From Siphonodentalium dalli (Eukaryota > Mollusca > Scaphopoda > Gadilida > Siphonodentaliidae): a stretch of DNA of 64,000 nucleotides. This document shows positions 12,619 through 25,600 of the stretch, piece after piece (position 1 is the first letter of the stretch; each line of letters starts with the position of its first letter). Position numbers and translations under genes: made by a program. The stretch spans positions 56,043,949 through 56,107,948 of the forward strand of contig CP136065.1 of the NCBI GenBank assembly GCA_032622095.1. The letters are read 5' to 3'. The notes under the pieces are model-generated. The model searched no databases. It worked only from the letters and a program-made list of their open reading frames with translations, and was not told the origin of the DNA.

Positions 12619-13748
12619 CTCTTTCGCTGCCACCTGCCACCACAGACATACCCCCCAGTGCCACGCATCCTGTACATATATCCATGTATTTCAGGTATAT
12701 ATGGGTAATACATTATATCTCAAGCAGTTTCTAATATAATTAGTTGAAATTCACATGTATATAGACATAGGTATATCCTGTCGAATGCCGCCGTGGACAC
12801 GCCCACCAAGGTCACGTGACATTGGCGGCCATCTTGGATTAGTGGCTATTTGCCGGTATAGGTACAGTTTGTGTGGGTATGCATGGGTGTGTTGTTTGTT
12901 TTCTAATTTTCAACCCAATTATACGATGTCCAACAGTAAGGTACACGGGAGTAACATATATGAACATACTTTGGACATAAAATAGGTCACGTGACCTTGG
13001 CGTCCATCTTGGATTTATGCAAGTTGCCACCTATTTGTAGCAAAATGGGATACAATGGCGCACATTGTTGAGTTCGTGCTTTTGTTGCTTGAATATTCCC
13101 TGATAGGTACAATTCCAAATATAGATATATATATATAACCATGCATACCCACATGTATATATACCTGCAGGGGGACATATGACACTGCTCCGCCCCTTAT
13201 AAGTCACGTGATCTTGACGGCCATCTTGAATTTCAGGAAAATTGGTTTTTACGATGATTTATGTGAATTATATGGGTCACGCGGGCGTACGCATGGTCAA
13301 CTCACCAGCATAATTAATTTAGTTGCCTGTTATCACCACTGGAAAACGATACAATAGACAAGGGTTGTTCAAAACCAGTAAAGGTGTATTATAAGAAAAC
13401 AACATTTGAAAATAATCCATTCTGGAAAGGAAAGTTTTGGCAAAGATGGACGCCAAGGTCACGTGACCTATTTTACATGGATATATGTACAGGATGCGTG
13501 GCACTGGGGGGTATATTCCGGCTCTGACTGTACTCCCATAACGTTAGAAATAGCATTACCTTGATGACGTTGTCGCTTTAAATTGTTCGCGCGCAACAGT
13601 ACTACAGATAGAATCATTGTACACTGTCAAACATGCCGGAAAGAATAGAGTTATATCCCATACATTAGACTACATACCAAATTCGCAAAAATGCGCGATT
13701 GGCAGTGACACGGGAGTTCGCATTTATGCGCGTTTGGCAGTGAAAGAG
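12619..13748. mobile_element. TTAA-flanked 1.1-kb element rich in CACGTG
   Basis: TTAA at 12615-12618 and 13749-13752; termini CTCTTTCGCTGCCA and TGGCAGTGAAAGAG. Inner inverted blocks share GTGCCACGCATCCTGTACAT (near 12659 and 13489). GTCACGTGAC or close variants occur at four sites, mostly followed by GGCG-CCATCTTGGATT. No open frame resembles a transposase; it is a non-autonomous element. Confidence 0.7.
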
Positions 13749-13945
13749 TTAAGTCGGTTTTAATTTTATCTTGATTAGCTTTTCAGTATAGTACTGTAGA
13801 TTTATACAGTTTTAGTTTAATTAACTAGTCATCATATGCTGAGGCCTTAGATTTACACTACTAAAGTCTGTCGGTAGTTATGAAAAGTTTTAATATTTAG
13901 TTTTGTTAGGTGCAAATTGTGCTATAGTGTTAACTGCTGGTCTAG

Positions 13946-14169
13946 CCCTTTCATGACTGGGAGCTGCGCTGGTGCAGCATGAAAGATCCTGTGCCTGTGC
14001 ATTCTCTTATCTATGCCAGTCTCCCATAGGGACCCTCACATATATAAGAGAATGTACTGGCTTACAAGTCAAGGTAAATAGTGTTAGGCCAATGCATTTT
14101 CTCATATATATGATAATGCATTGGCACAGGGTTTTTGCAAAATTTCAAGAAACTCCAGTCATGAAAGGG
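13946..14169. mobile_element. Hairpin element family B, CTAG target
   Basis: Termini CCCTTTCATGACTGG / AGTCATGAAAGGG with CTAG directly on both sides (13942-13945, 14170-14173) in place of the usual TTAA. Two inner hairpins carry the ATTCTCTTATAT core. Confidence 0.75.
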
Positions 14170-14173
14170 CTAG

Positions 14174-15252
14174 ATATTGGCACAAGTATTCGGTAATGAT
14201 AACATATATACTGATACATGTTTGATGCATTCATGCTAGTCATATGGTATTGCTATAATGTTCTGGTATTGGTAAAACAAGCTGATATTTTTTTTTTTTT
14301 ATTGGAAAATGTGAATGATTCAGGATATCTCCCTTATTATCATTCAAGATATCTTATCACCATTCAAGAATATTGGTTGAACATAGGCTCCAAGCCGTAA
14401 ATGTAACTCCATGTTACCGTCAATCAACCACAATAATGTATATGTTTTGCCAACAGTCCTGGTCATTCATAGCAATTTGACATTTATTCCGGAAGAAAGA
14501 TCATCACAAAATTTGAAATCTCCTATCGGTCTCTCCATAACGTTATTCAACATAAAGGACGTCATAAAAAAGCAGTCCAGCAGGTGACGATGGAACCGTT
14601 GTCTTGGTTTCCCTTATGTTAATCGCTGTAGACGTAAATATGGGATATATCTTGTGTGACTCTCTGACCAATCATATACACTGTTTCTTACTGGAGGCAG
14701 AACATAGATATTTGAAAATATTTTAACCATGGCTGTTTTGGTTGTTGCACTACAGTTTTAAGAATGAACATAATTTGTTCCAAATAAAAAAAAAAAAAAT
14801 AATGATTTGTGAAAATTATAAGCACCAGTTTTCTGTGCCAACATCAGAGCTATTTCATCAGAAACCACCAATATCACATCATTATAGAGGGTTTCAGACT
14901 TAATAATTTGACGACTAAACCTCACCTCACCAATCTTATGTTTTAACTTCTCACATATCTATCAGACTATGCATCGTACTTTATAATATTTACTGTGTCC
15001 AACATAAAAAGAATGCCTTCTGAATCATTTTTATATTCCAAAGAAATGTTTTTTATAACCATGGATGACATTTGGAACAATCATTGAACTTGCTGAATTA
15101 TTTAAGAAATGAATGTACAATAGCTTTGTTTTCAAGAAGAATACAACAATGTGCCCTATTCGGGAATTAAATATGAATGGCACCAACAGCCAGAGCCATA
15201 TTCTGTAGTATACACAGCCTGCTACATATACATACATAATTATCTAATAGCA
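14174..15252. other. No feature recognised
   Basis: AT-rich with short T and A runs; no conserved frame. Confidence 0.45.
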
Positions 15253-15388
15253 GTTGAGGCCTAAGCAGAATGAGGTTCCCTGAGTGGGTGAATTTGGTGA
15301 TGCTAACCCCACGTGCAGGATAGCATAACTAAATTCACCCTCTGGAGACCTCATTCTGCAAATGTGAGACACACTATTTCCAGGCTTA
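15253..15388. mobile_element. MITE, family C copy
   Basis: AGGCCTAAGCAGAATGAGG on the left and TTCTGCAAATGTGAGACACA on the right enclose the family C hairpin, with moderate divergence between arms. Confidence 0.7.
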
Positions 15389-16235
15389 CATGCATCACCA
15401 TATAAAGTTAGTAGAGCATTCACTTGATTTCTAACTTATCAATCCATTACTGTGTTTTGGTTACTTGATACCAGTTTTTGTGGTCTGTTTTATTCAGGAG
15501 ATAAACGTACTCTGTTAAGTTGGATATTTTGGGATTTGAGCATGAAAACTGTTTTTGAACGAGCCAACTTGTCAGTGAGTTCACAAACCGTTTCCATGCT
15601 TGAATTCCCGAATTTCCAACAAAACATAGTATGTTTATCTCCATTTGTAAATCATTCCACCAAAAAAATTGAATGAAACTGCATGAAATTCGCTTTTCAT
15701 CAGTATCACATGCAATGACATGCGATATCCTATCCTATTTTCAGTGGTCAAATCTCTGGGTACGTTCTATGTATTTACTTGGAACAGTGCCCAATCAACT
15801 TCCTGTCAAACATATCTATAGTTAACAGCTGTGAGCTGTTGACCCCATTATGCAACTCCTGGCTGTGATATGACATATTTTACCTCATTGTCATGACATG
15901 TTGCTCTATTTAAAATTTGTTAACCTATCAGTGGCCGATGCTGGTGAATCGAAAACTAAAGTTAGCAACTCTCGAACAATCAGAATGCATGTTTTAGTGA
16001 CAAATATTCAACTTGAATAACAGTGAGGTATAAAATGCGTGACCAAATTGACAACTCACCAATTGGTGAACAGAATTTAGTTCAATACACATGGGCTATG
16101 ACAAAACAAACTGGGTGAATTTTCCTAGAGACCTAGCTTTACCATTGAATACTAGTACTTATAATAAATGATTTCAGAGGGCATATCTTACGATTTAACA
16201 TTGATGTATAACACTGAGCTATATATAGAACATGT
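15389..16235. other. No feature recognised
   Basis: No conserved exon found here, although the exon before 16578 might be expected in this intron. Confidence 0.4.
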
Positions 16236-16239
16236 TTAA

Positions 16240-16477
16240 CCCTTTGAGTGCCAGGGGCCAATCTCATCGGCCCTAAACCTACAAAATAAGTCTGTTAAAG
16301 AATATAAGAATAAATTATTAAAATTGTAAAAAATTGTAAAAAAAAGAAAGAAAAAGGTTTAGGCCAATGCATTCTCTTATATATGCGAGGCGACCTATGG
16401 TCGACTCGCATATATAAGAGAATGCATTGGCACAGGGTATATGGGTTGATACAAAAATCGACCTGGCACTCAAAGGG
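16240..16477. mobile_element. TTAA-flanked hairpin element, family B copy
   Basis: TTAA at 16236-16239 and 16478-16481; termini CCCTTTGAGTGCCAG. Nearly identical to the copy at 2237-2465, including the A-rich spacer. Ends 100 bp before the first MICU exon seen. Confidence 0.85.
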
Positions 16478-16577
16478 TTAACAACAAGAGTCTGATCTAT
16501 AGATATATAGCACTAATCATCTATTCACCTTCTGTGCACCATACATTGTTACTCATAGCATGGTTTCTCCATTACAG

Positions 16578-16631
16578 TTGCAACGGATATTCAGTGCCAA
16601 AGATATCAAGGATGGACAGAAGAATATGGAT
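16578..16631 (+). CDS. MICU3: MICU3-like exon a (18 codons, linker after EF-hand 1)
   Basis: The exon follows an attacag acceptor and ends before a gtatgt donor; both junctions are phase 0. It encodes LQRIFSAKDIKDGQKNMD, a charged stretch that fits the linker after the first EF-hand, where family members read LQ-x-IF and then a basic, variable segment. It is short and weakly conserved, so it is the least secure exon. The in-frame join to the next exon and good splice sites support it. The exon before it, expected to carry the EF-hand 1 loop, was not found upstream. Confidence 0.7.
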
Positions 16632-19600
16632 GTATGTCTCTTGTCATAACATGTTACATGTCACCATAGAAATGTAGTCCCTTCACCTGTTTTGTGTGGT
16701 TTCCATGTTCTCGTGTGCAGTGTCATTCTGTTTTAATGTTACTGAAAGTAATTTTTGGTTGAGTTGTATAACAAACTCAACCAATGATTTGATGAATGAC
16801 TGTGTTCATCCATCTGTCCGTCCATGTTATGACTTAACCATGATAATTTAACAAAACGTAATCAAATTTCGACCATATTTGGATCATTACTTCTACAAAT
16901 GAAGCTCTTGGGTGAGTTCGAAAACCTGTCCTGCCATAATTACTTTTAGATGTTAAATGTCGCCTGACACTTGGGTGTCTTTTTCACAACTTACAGGGTT
17001 ATAAAGGTGATCCAATTTCGACCAATTTTGGAACATATGTTTTCTACTCATGAAACTTACTTTATGAATATGTTTGAACCCAGAGAGGCATATGTGTGAA
17101 CCTGGAACCCATATTCTGTCCATTTAAGGGGTTTCTACATGAAATGATGTCAAACTGCTCCATCAGTTTTTCGCCATGGAAATATTTCAGAACATTTGTT
17201 TACAGAAACATTGTTTTTAAGAACAATGTTTACAGAGTCTAAACTACATGATAAATGATCAATCTAAATATTCCCTCCACGAAATTTTGTTGTTGCACTG
17301 GATGCTTCAGTTATTTCAAGAGTGAGCAGGAGTTACCAAAATTATTGCAATATCTTCACTAAACTGTGTTACTAGTATGTTGGTTGCACTGGCGATATTG
17401 TACTTTGCACTGCATAAACAATAAATTTCTTCAAACCATTCACTAAAGTAATAAATAACATGCTAAGGGCCTACAGTGAACATTTTGATTGATTAAACAT
17501 TTTATTTTAAATGCTGTTTCTGGTATAACATCTGCCAGGGTACCCTGAGTTAATACCACACCAAATTTTGCTGAAGTCAGCCCAGGTGTCTGGCATGCAA
17601 ATATGTTTGGGCCTAGATTATTTGGTTTGGTATATAAAGTGGGTAAAATTGACATCATTGCATATAGAAACCCTTTATTATTTCTACAGTCTGAGTAAAA
17701 TATGGACTATAAACAGCTGTGTGTAGATTATCTGACTTACTTTACAAAGAGTCCCATTACCATGATAAATTAGATTTAAAAGGGCCCACACATCTATACT
17801 GCTATATGTTCACACTGAGTATGGATGTAAGGTGTCACTGTGTGCTATACCTCCATAATAAGTATGGACCTACAGTAATGCTCTAAGTAATCGACTTCTT
17901 AACCACAGCAGAATTATTGGTAACTTTTCAGGATTTACCCGGTAGTCGGAAATATGGCTTGTTGCCATTCATCGGAAAGCTCTCCCCGAGAGCTTTCCGA
18001 TGAATGGCAACAAGCCATATTTCCGACTAAATCCTGAAAAGTTACCCATAATTCTGCTGTGGTAAGAAGTCGATTACTTAGAGCATTACTGTACTTCAGC
18101 CCACCAGCAGACGGCTATCACTTATAACGGTGACTCAGATATTAGTGTTTCGAACCAGTGTATCTCGATGTTTTAACACCTTTGCATTAGGCTTCAATTT
18201 TATGTGAAATCTTGCAAAAGGTTCGATTCGCTTTGAAATGATAGCGGAGAAATTTGATAAATTTTCAAACCCTCGAAAAAGACCTTAAAACATTGATCTT
18301 GTTACAGAAGGGAGATAACCACCTATGTATCAATCATTAGGGTACAAATGTAGCCTTTTCTAATCTGATTTAATTTATCCATTCAATTTTCCAATATAAT
18401 AAGGTATAATCAGCCAAAATATGACAGCGTAGTGTGACTAAATCAATTCATGGTTCGATTCAATGAAAAATATGTGAATTGCAGTAGCCTACTTTGCAAG
18501 GAGTCAAATTTAAGGTTTTCGCGACATTCCTGCTAAATTGTTTGACTGCAAAATGGTCACAGCATTAACAACCAACACACGCATCATGACGTCATTCAGG
18601 AGTGATGAGGTTGGAGACTGGAATAAATTAGCCATATTCGAGACAATCAGTTGCGAATATGACCCTAGTTGAGTTGTTTTATGCTGTCTTGGTTGTTGTA
18701 TTATTGTTAAGACTGGAAAAATTAACCATATGAGAGACAATCTGTGAGGCTATTTTAATAGTTAAGTCAGGATTTAACTTGTCCACTCAGAGGAGAAATG
18801 CAGATTTGTTCACATTCCATCCATTTGTCATTTCATTGGATGAGATCATAGTTTTAGCATGCTATGATTGGCTGACATTGAAGTCATATTTTTCGGATGG
18901 TATTAAATGTGTCTCTGTGAAATAATTACAGCTATCTATACAAAGCTGATTAACAGCCTACTTTTAATTCAAACTGTATTTTATTATTCAGTATGCATGC
19001 AATATCTTGGTATTGGGATTTTCACATATTTATGTCCCTCATGCCAGCTGTGTGATAATTTCACTACATTTTTGTATATACACAAATTTTTCATAAACTA
19101 TACATGTACTACTATTGCATTGGGACATAAATATGATGAGATGATTTTGGCATGTTCTCTGAGGTGCCTAATAATAGTGTCAGCATGATTAATTTTGGAG
19201 AAAATTCCCAATTATCAATATTATTTGGCATTGAGACAAAGAGTGAAATTGCCATCACTATTATTAATTTCAGCCTAAATCCCCACTCATCACGATTATT
19301 AGGCACCTGAGAGTATTGGTTGTTGAATATATATGTATATATAACTATTATGAATTGAGTTTAATTCAGTGCTAATTTAAGACTAAATTTAAAGAATTAC
19401 ACATTGACATTTTAAATTATCTCAACAAAAGGAGATGCTGTTTCTTCTATTCTGGTGTGAGGGCAAGCCTGAGTTTAGTGCAGAATGAGGTCCCCAGAGG
19501 GTGAATTTAGTTAAGCTATCCCTCATAGTGGGCTAGCATCGCCTAAGTCACCCTCTTGGGACCTCATTCTACATGACCTCATCTGCTATAGGAGACTCAG

Positions 19601-22600
19601 ACTCAGATTGAAGTTCCCAATTGGTGAATATTGTGATGTACACCCCTTCGGAACCTCGATTTGGGGATATAGAGAAACTAAATTTGGGCATATAGAGAAA
19701 CTAAACTAAAAAATAAATAGAATCTAATTTGATAATAAAGAAACTTTCCAGAGAAGATGAGGCCTAAGCAGAATGAGGTCCCTAGAGGGTGAAGATCATG
19801 ATGCTAGCCCGCTATGCGGGATAGCATCGCTAAATTCACCCACTGGGGACCACATTCTGCAAATGACAGACACACTATAATCAGGCTTGCATGAGGGATA
19901 TGCCATTCCATAATAATTTTCAGTTATTTTTTTTTTAAATTACCCAACAGAAAAGTAGCCTTATATGGCTCCAAATTAGTCCTGGATTAAACACTTGACA
20001 TGTATAATATAATATTAATTAGTTCCTTCTAACCAATGTTTAATTTATGTTTTGTCTGTCTTGTTCTGTGTGCTTCATTGTGACATACTGACACTCTCAC
20101 TTTCATGGGATTTAATAACCCTTCTATGACTGGAGCCTCCTGAAATTTTGCGAAAACCCTGTGCCATTGCATTCTCTCATATATAAGAGAATGCCTTGGC
20201 CTAACAATATTTACCTTGATCTTATAAGCCAGTGCATTCTCATATATATGTGAGGCTCCTTACGGGAGACTCGGATATATAAGAGAATGCGCTGGCACGG
20301 AATCTTTAATGCTGCACCAGCTCAGCTCCCGTCATGAAAGGAAGACGGTGTTCGCAGTTGATTTATGTGAGGAATCACACGGCAAATTTCTGTAAATTGA
20401 TCATCACTAAGAACATGGGAAAATATTTGTTCTCATATTGACTACAAATTATTCTCCAATAACGATATTTCATGTAGAGACTATTGTTATATAAACATTA
20501 CTGTTACAGTAGTTTGTCAACAAACATATCATTGATTGCACCATTTATTCAACTATTTCTGTCTAAATCTGTTTTTCAGAATATTGTTCAATGCTTTGAA
20601 CTTTTCCAATGTTTAGCTTTACATTTTAGCTAAACTTTACATTGTAAAGTTTGAGCCATTGCCATGGGTTGGTATCGGCGTTTGTCAACAATTTCTTCCA
20701 TGCGTGCATCATCAATTTCGTAATTTTGGTTGCATCATTATGAAATTTTTCTTGGCTGTTGACATTGACATGTAGATGGGAACAAGTCATTTTGGGGTAA
20801 TTTGGCAAAAAAACATGGCCGCCAGTGGCCATCTTTCACTTCAAAATTCAATCCATTGGCCCGGGCTACGTACAGGCCATACCGTTCGTCTGATCATCAT
20901 AAAATTTGCCATGTACATTGACAATTTGACATTGACATGCAGACGGGAACGATATGTTTTGGGATGAATCGGCCATCTTGATTTTCAGTATTAAACAATT
21001 TAAATCTATTAGCACGGGCGGAAGGCTGTACCCTGATCATAAGCCAGTGCATTCTCTTATATATGTGAGGTTCCCTATGGAAGACAGGCATATATATGAT
21101 AATGCACTGGCACATGATCTTTAATGCTGCACCAGCGCAGCTCCCTTCATCAAAAGGATAAAGAACCAATTGCAAGGTCCAACTTTACACCATTAAACTC
21201 ACCATTGGTACATTTTCTGTACCAAAAATAAATATATCGTTCCATTGAACTCACTAATGTATGTTCTGATCGTCAGATATTGACTTTCAAATGGGGAAGT
21301 TTTAACATGTTCTGAATTTAGATAATAAAGAGCGTTCTCAATTATGTTCTTGTATTCGTTTTCAACATAAAACTTATCAATGATTTTCTAGGATTTCCGT
21401 GATGACTGTCCCATACAAATGTTGGTGACTGCAAATATTTGTTTTATTTTGGTTGGTAAGCTGAAAATTGGCTTTTGGAAAGTTTGAATAATTTGGTGTC
21501 AAATCGACCATGAATCTTTAAAGACTTCTGTTATTATTGCGATTGTGGTCTATTGTTCAGTAATTGCGCATTTACACTTGTTTGTAGGTTAACTGACCTT
21601 GTTTTCAAAGTGATTCAGTGAACTTGTTTGTGTGTACAACTGTTATAAATTTGATTGCAACCAGACGCATCTTCATGAATAATTCGGAGCATATAGTGCT
21701 GTCTGATTCCTCTGGGTGTTAAAGGATAGCTTTGATAATACCAGGCGATTCTATAACCATTACAGTAATGAACTTGAGTAATTTTGTTTTCGTCTTTATT
21801 ATCAGTATGAATAAGAAACCTTCCCAAATTTAGTAAACAAGTATAAATAGTTGAGTCATAGTGAGTAGATGTCTGCTCTGGCTATGCTCGGAGAGATCAT
21901 ACTCCAGGGGAAGGGGTGGATTGCTTGAAAGTTTCTGACAAAATCCTGGTATTGTTTTTGGAAGAATTACCCACTTATAAACACAAGCATGAAACCTGAG
22001 TTTTACCCTTGTGAAAACTTTGCAATGATAATTATTTTTGTTATTTTCAGGTTTGGTACGTAAAAATAGTTATTACCACACAATTATAGGCCCATATAAT
22101 GTTTGTTAATTTTGTTGTGTATATCCTTTAAACATTTCAAACTACATTTGTTTGACAGTTTAGTTTTAGGAACCATATACAATCAGGAACATCTCATTAC
22201 AATACATTAATTGTTCAGCTGTTGTAATATTTAGTTGATTTAGTAGATTTATTTATGTTCTCAGACAACTGTTAAACAATTAAAAGATACTTACTTTAAT
22301 AATGATATAATAATGATCTATATTTTCACTAAAAACTTTTATTTCCCTTACTGAATCTTCCTATTGATATTGAATATATTGGTAAATATTTTTAATTTGT
22401 GCAGTTCAAGTGATATATTCTCTGAAATTGCTAAAACATATGGTGTCACTTTATGGCAATCATAGTTCAAAGCATGATCTGTTGGTTTTAAAAGCTGTAA
22501 TTTGTGTACAATATGCTTTGAATTTGAAATGAAATTAATTTTGAAATTTGAAAAATCTTAGTTTGAACTGTGTTGTGAGGACAGCTCATTCATTCTTGTT

Positions 22601-25600
22601 CTTTGTGCTTTCAATATCGTATTATTCAACTTACATATAATATATAAAATGAAAGTGTCAATGACACTATAGCTGAACTTGTGTTACAGTCAATGGAGCT
22701 ATGAAGTTTTATGATGACCGGACAAGGCATGTCATCTGTAGGATGAGCCAAATGATTTACGGTAGTAACACAGAGAGTAAAATCCAAGATGCTCGCTGGC
22801 ATCCATGTTATTTTTTCGCGAAATTCAGAATTTTTTTATGGCTCCCATCTAGTGGCCACTCAAAAGATCCATATGAAGTTTGGTGACAATAGGGTGTGGG
22901 ATGTGGCCTGTAGGGCATGCCAAAAGATTTAGTCTTGCTAAGAGTAAAATCCAAGATGGCTGTCGGTGGCCATGTTTTTCATCAAAAAAAATTCAAATTT
23001 GATAGCTCCCATTCTAAACATGCCTGTAAATTTTCAAAACAATTCTCCAATAAATGTGGGCAGCAGGATGTGCCGATGGATTCAAATTTGATCTTCAAGA
23101 TGGCTGCTGGCGGCAATGTTTTTAACAAATTTCATAAAAAATTTATGGCTCCCATCTAGAGGTTACCCTGAAGATCCATATGAAGTTTGGTGATGATCCG
23201 ATGAGAGATGTGACCTGCAGGGTGTGCTAACAGAAATTGTTGATGGATCACAGACGCCATGCCATGGCAATAGCTCAAACTTCTAAAGTTGAGCTAATTA
23301 AATAGAACTTTGTTTAAAGAGAATTATTTTCAGGCTATGGATGAAGTACAGAACACTACATTACTCGTCCATTTCTTCGGTTCCAAAGGAAATCAGGTCT
23401 TGAAGTACAATGACTTTTACAGGTAAGTTGAGTTGTTTGATTATCACCTAGGCTACATGCTTGGTATGTCACTGAATTGGCCCACATTGCAAGCTGTGTT
23501 AGAATCTGTCAGGGATTAACCTACTCTAATTTAGTGTAAACATATTTTTACAGATGACACAAATATGCAAAATAGCAGAGTTAATGTATGGAAACAAGGA
23601 TCAGACAACAAGCCCAATGGCTTATTTGAAGTCTTTTTCTCTTTAGTGACATGACCCATCCCCAATAAGTGAGGGAGGGTGTAGATCAGATGGAAATAAT
23701 GGTTTTAGGAGAAATGGAGATATATAACTGAATTTGCATGAGTTAGTGATGGAAAAAAGGGAGAAGATAGTGTTAGGGATAGCAGGAGGCAGAGAGAGAG
23801 AGAGAGGGGGATGAGAAACTAGAAGACAGGAGGGGGACAGATGAAGTTGTGAAATGATGACAGTGGTGGGGAGTTTTCAATAATTGGGTTGTTGCATGAT
23901 AAAAATGAGGCACGTCTATAGTAATCTTCATGTGTCAGGCACCATGGGAGGGGGTCAATCACAATGACTGTAAATGGTTACATCTGTCAATAAGTAATTA
24001 AACAAACACTTACACACCCTAATTTGGAAAGGGTCATGCAAAAAATTAATGCAATGGGGAGAAGTTGGGAATTCTTAAACAGTTGAACTACTGCAAAATT
24101 TATTGGATCCTCATACTGAAATCACCTTGGTAAATTGGGAAATGTCAGACTCTAAATTAGGGGGAAAAAGTCATACATTTGGTGCTTATATTCGACCCTT
24201 TATGCTACCAAGGATAATCCCTGTCCAATGATTTTTAGCTCACATGAGACGAAGTCTCCAGTGTAGCTACTAGTATAGTCATCAGTCCTTTTCCATCTGT
24301 CCATCCGTCAACAATTCTTTAATCAGTTTCTTCTCCAGGACCATTCGACCAAATGGGTTCATATTTTTGTATAGATGTTGACTGGGACTGTGATTCAGAT
24401 TTGTTCAAATGGTTTCACCAACACCCGGTCATATAGGGGAGAGCCTGGGACATAACTCTTTTCCTCCATAGTAATTCTTAAAACGACTGCTTCTCAAGAA
24501 CCATTAAGCCTATTTAGCTTATATTTGATACAGAGGGTCCTTGTGTGACTGAGTTCCAGATTTCTTAAAACTGGGTAAACTGATCAAAAAGGGGCTGAGT
24601 AGGGGACTCAATACATTTTTCTCCAATGACATCACTGAGACTCATTAAAGCATCTTCTCATGAACCGCTGTGTTGATTAATCTGACATATGGCATGGTTT
24701 CAACTGCTCCTTGCATTTCCTTGAACACCCTTGAATATGAAAATCCATTTTCAAGGCCCTTGAATAATATGCATGTATAAATCCTTGAAATATTGGAAAA
24801 CCCTTGAATAGTTGGCATTCCATTATGATCGCAAGATTCGGAATGATTACACAAATCGATCGGCAAAATAATTATGTGCGATAAAAATAAGAGTATTTAT
24901 GGTAATTCCTATTTCCGTCTTCCTAAATTTAATCTATGGTTTCAGTTTCATTACTGTTTGTTGGCGACTCTGTGATTAGGTAAACACATTTGTTTCGATG
25001 TATTTGATTTTAATTAGTCACAATTGCATACACACAGGAGAATTAAATTGATTTAGTTGGCCAAGTATTAAAATAAAAGTATGCTGGGTGGAAAATACTG
25101 TTTCCAAAAATTGTGGGATCAAAATTGCAGTCGACCGAGTCTGTGGAACTGGAGTGTTCGAGGCCAAATGTCAACTCAGCATAAATCCAATAGATGTTGC
25201 CAATATGGCATAATATATACCGTATGCCTTAGTTTCCCTTTCTAAAAAAAATATTGTTCTCAATATATTTAGTTACAACACTTTTATCTCCCCATTATTA
25301 TGCACCCACTGTTTGAAGTACTTTAGTCTTATGTAATACTAGTAGGTAACATGTATGCACTTGCTAATTCATTGTGATTCAGCCAACCCGACTCGTGGAA
25401 TACCCTTGAATTTCTAGCAGGCGTACCCTTGAAAAGCCCTTTAATCCTGCCTTGGATACTCCTGGAATACCCTTGAATTTGATCACAAAATATGTGCAGG
25501 AACCATGTATGATGTGAAGTGGCCTTGTATGTTAGTGATTCAGATTTGTCAAACCATGAGATTAGGAGGTGACACCGTGAGATGCATGGTGAAAACGGGA

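Noticed and set aside
15452-15676. 74-residue frame after a ttcag-like site as a MICU exon
   Set aside because: No resemblance to the EF-hand 1 region, and no in-frame join to the exon at 16578.
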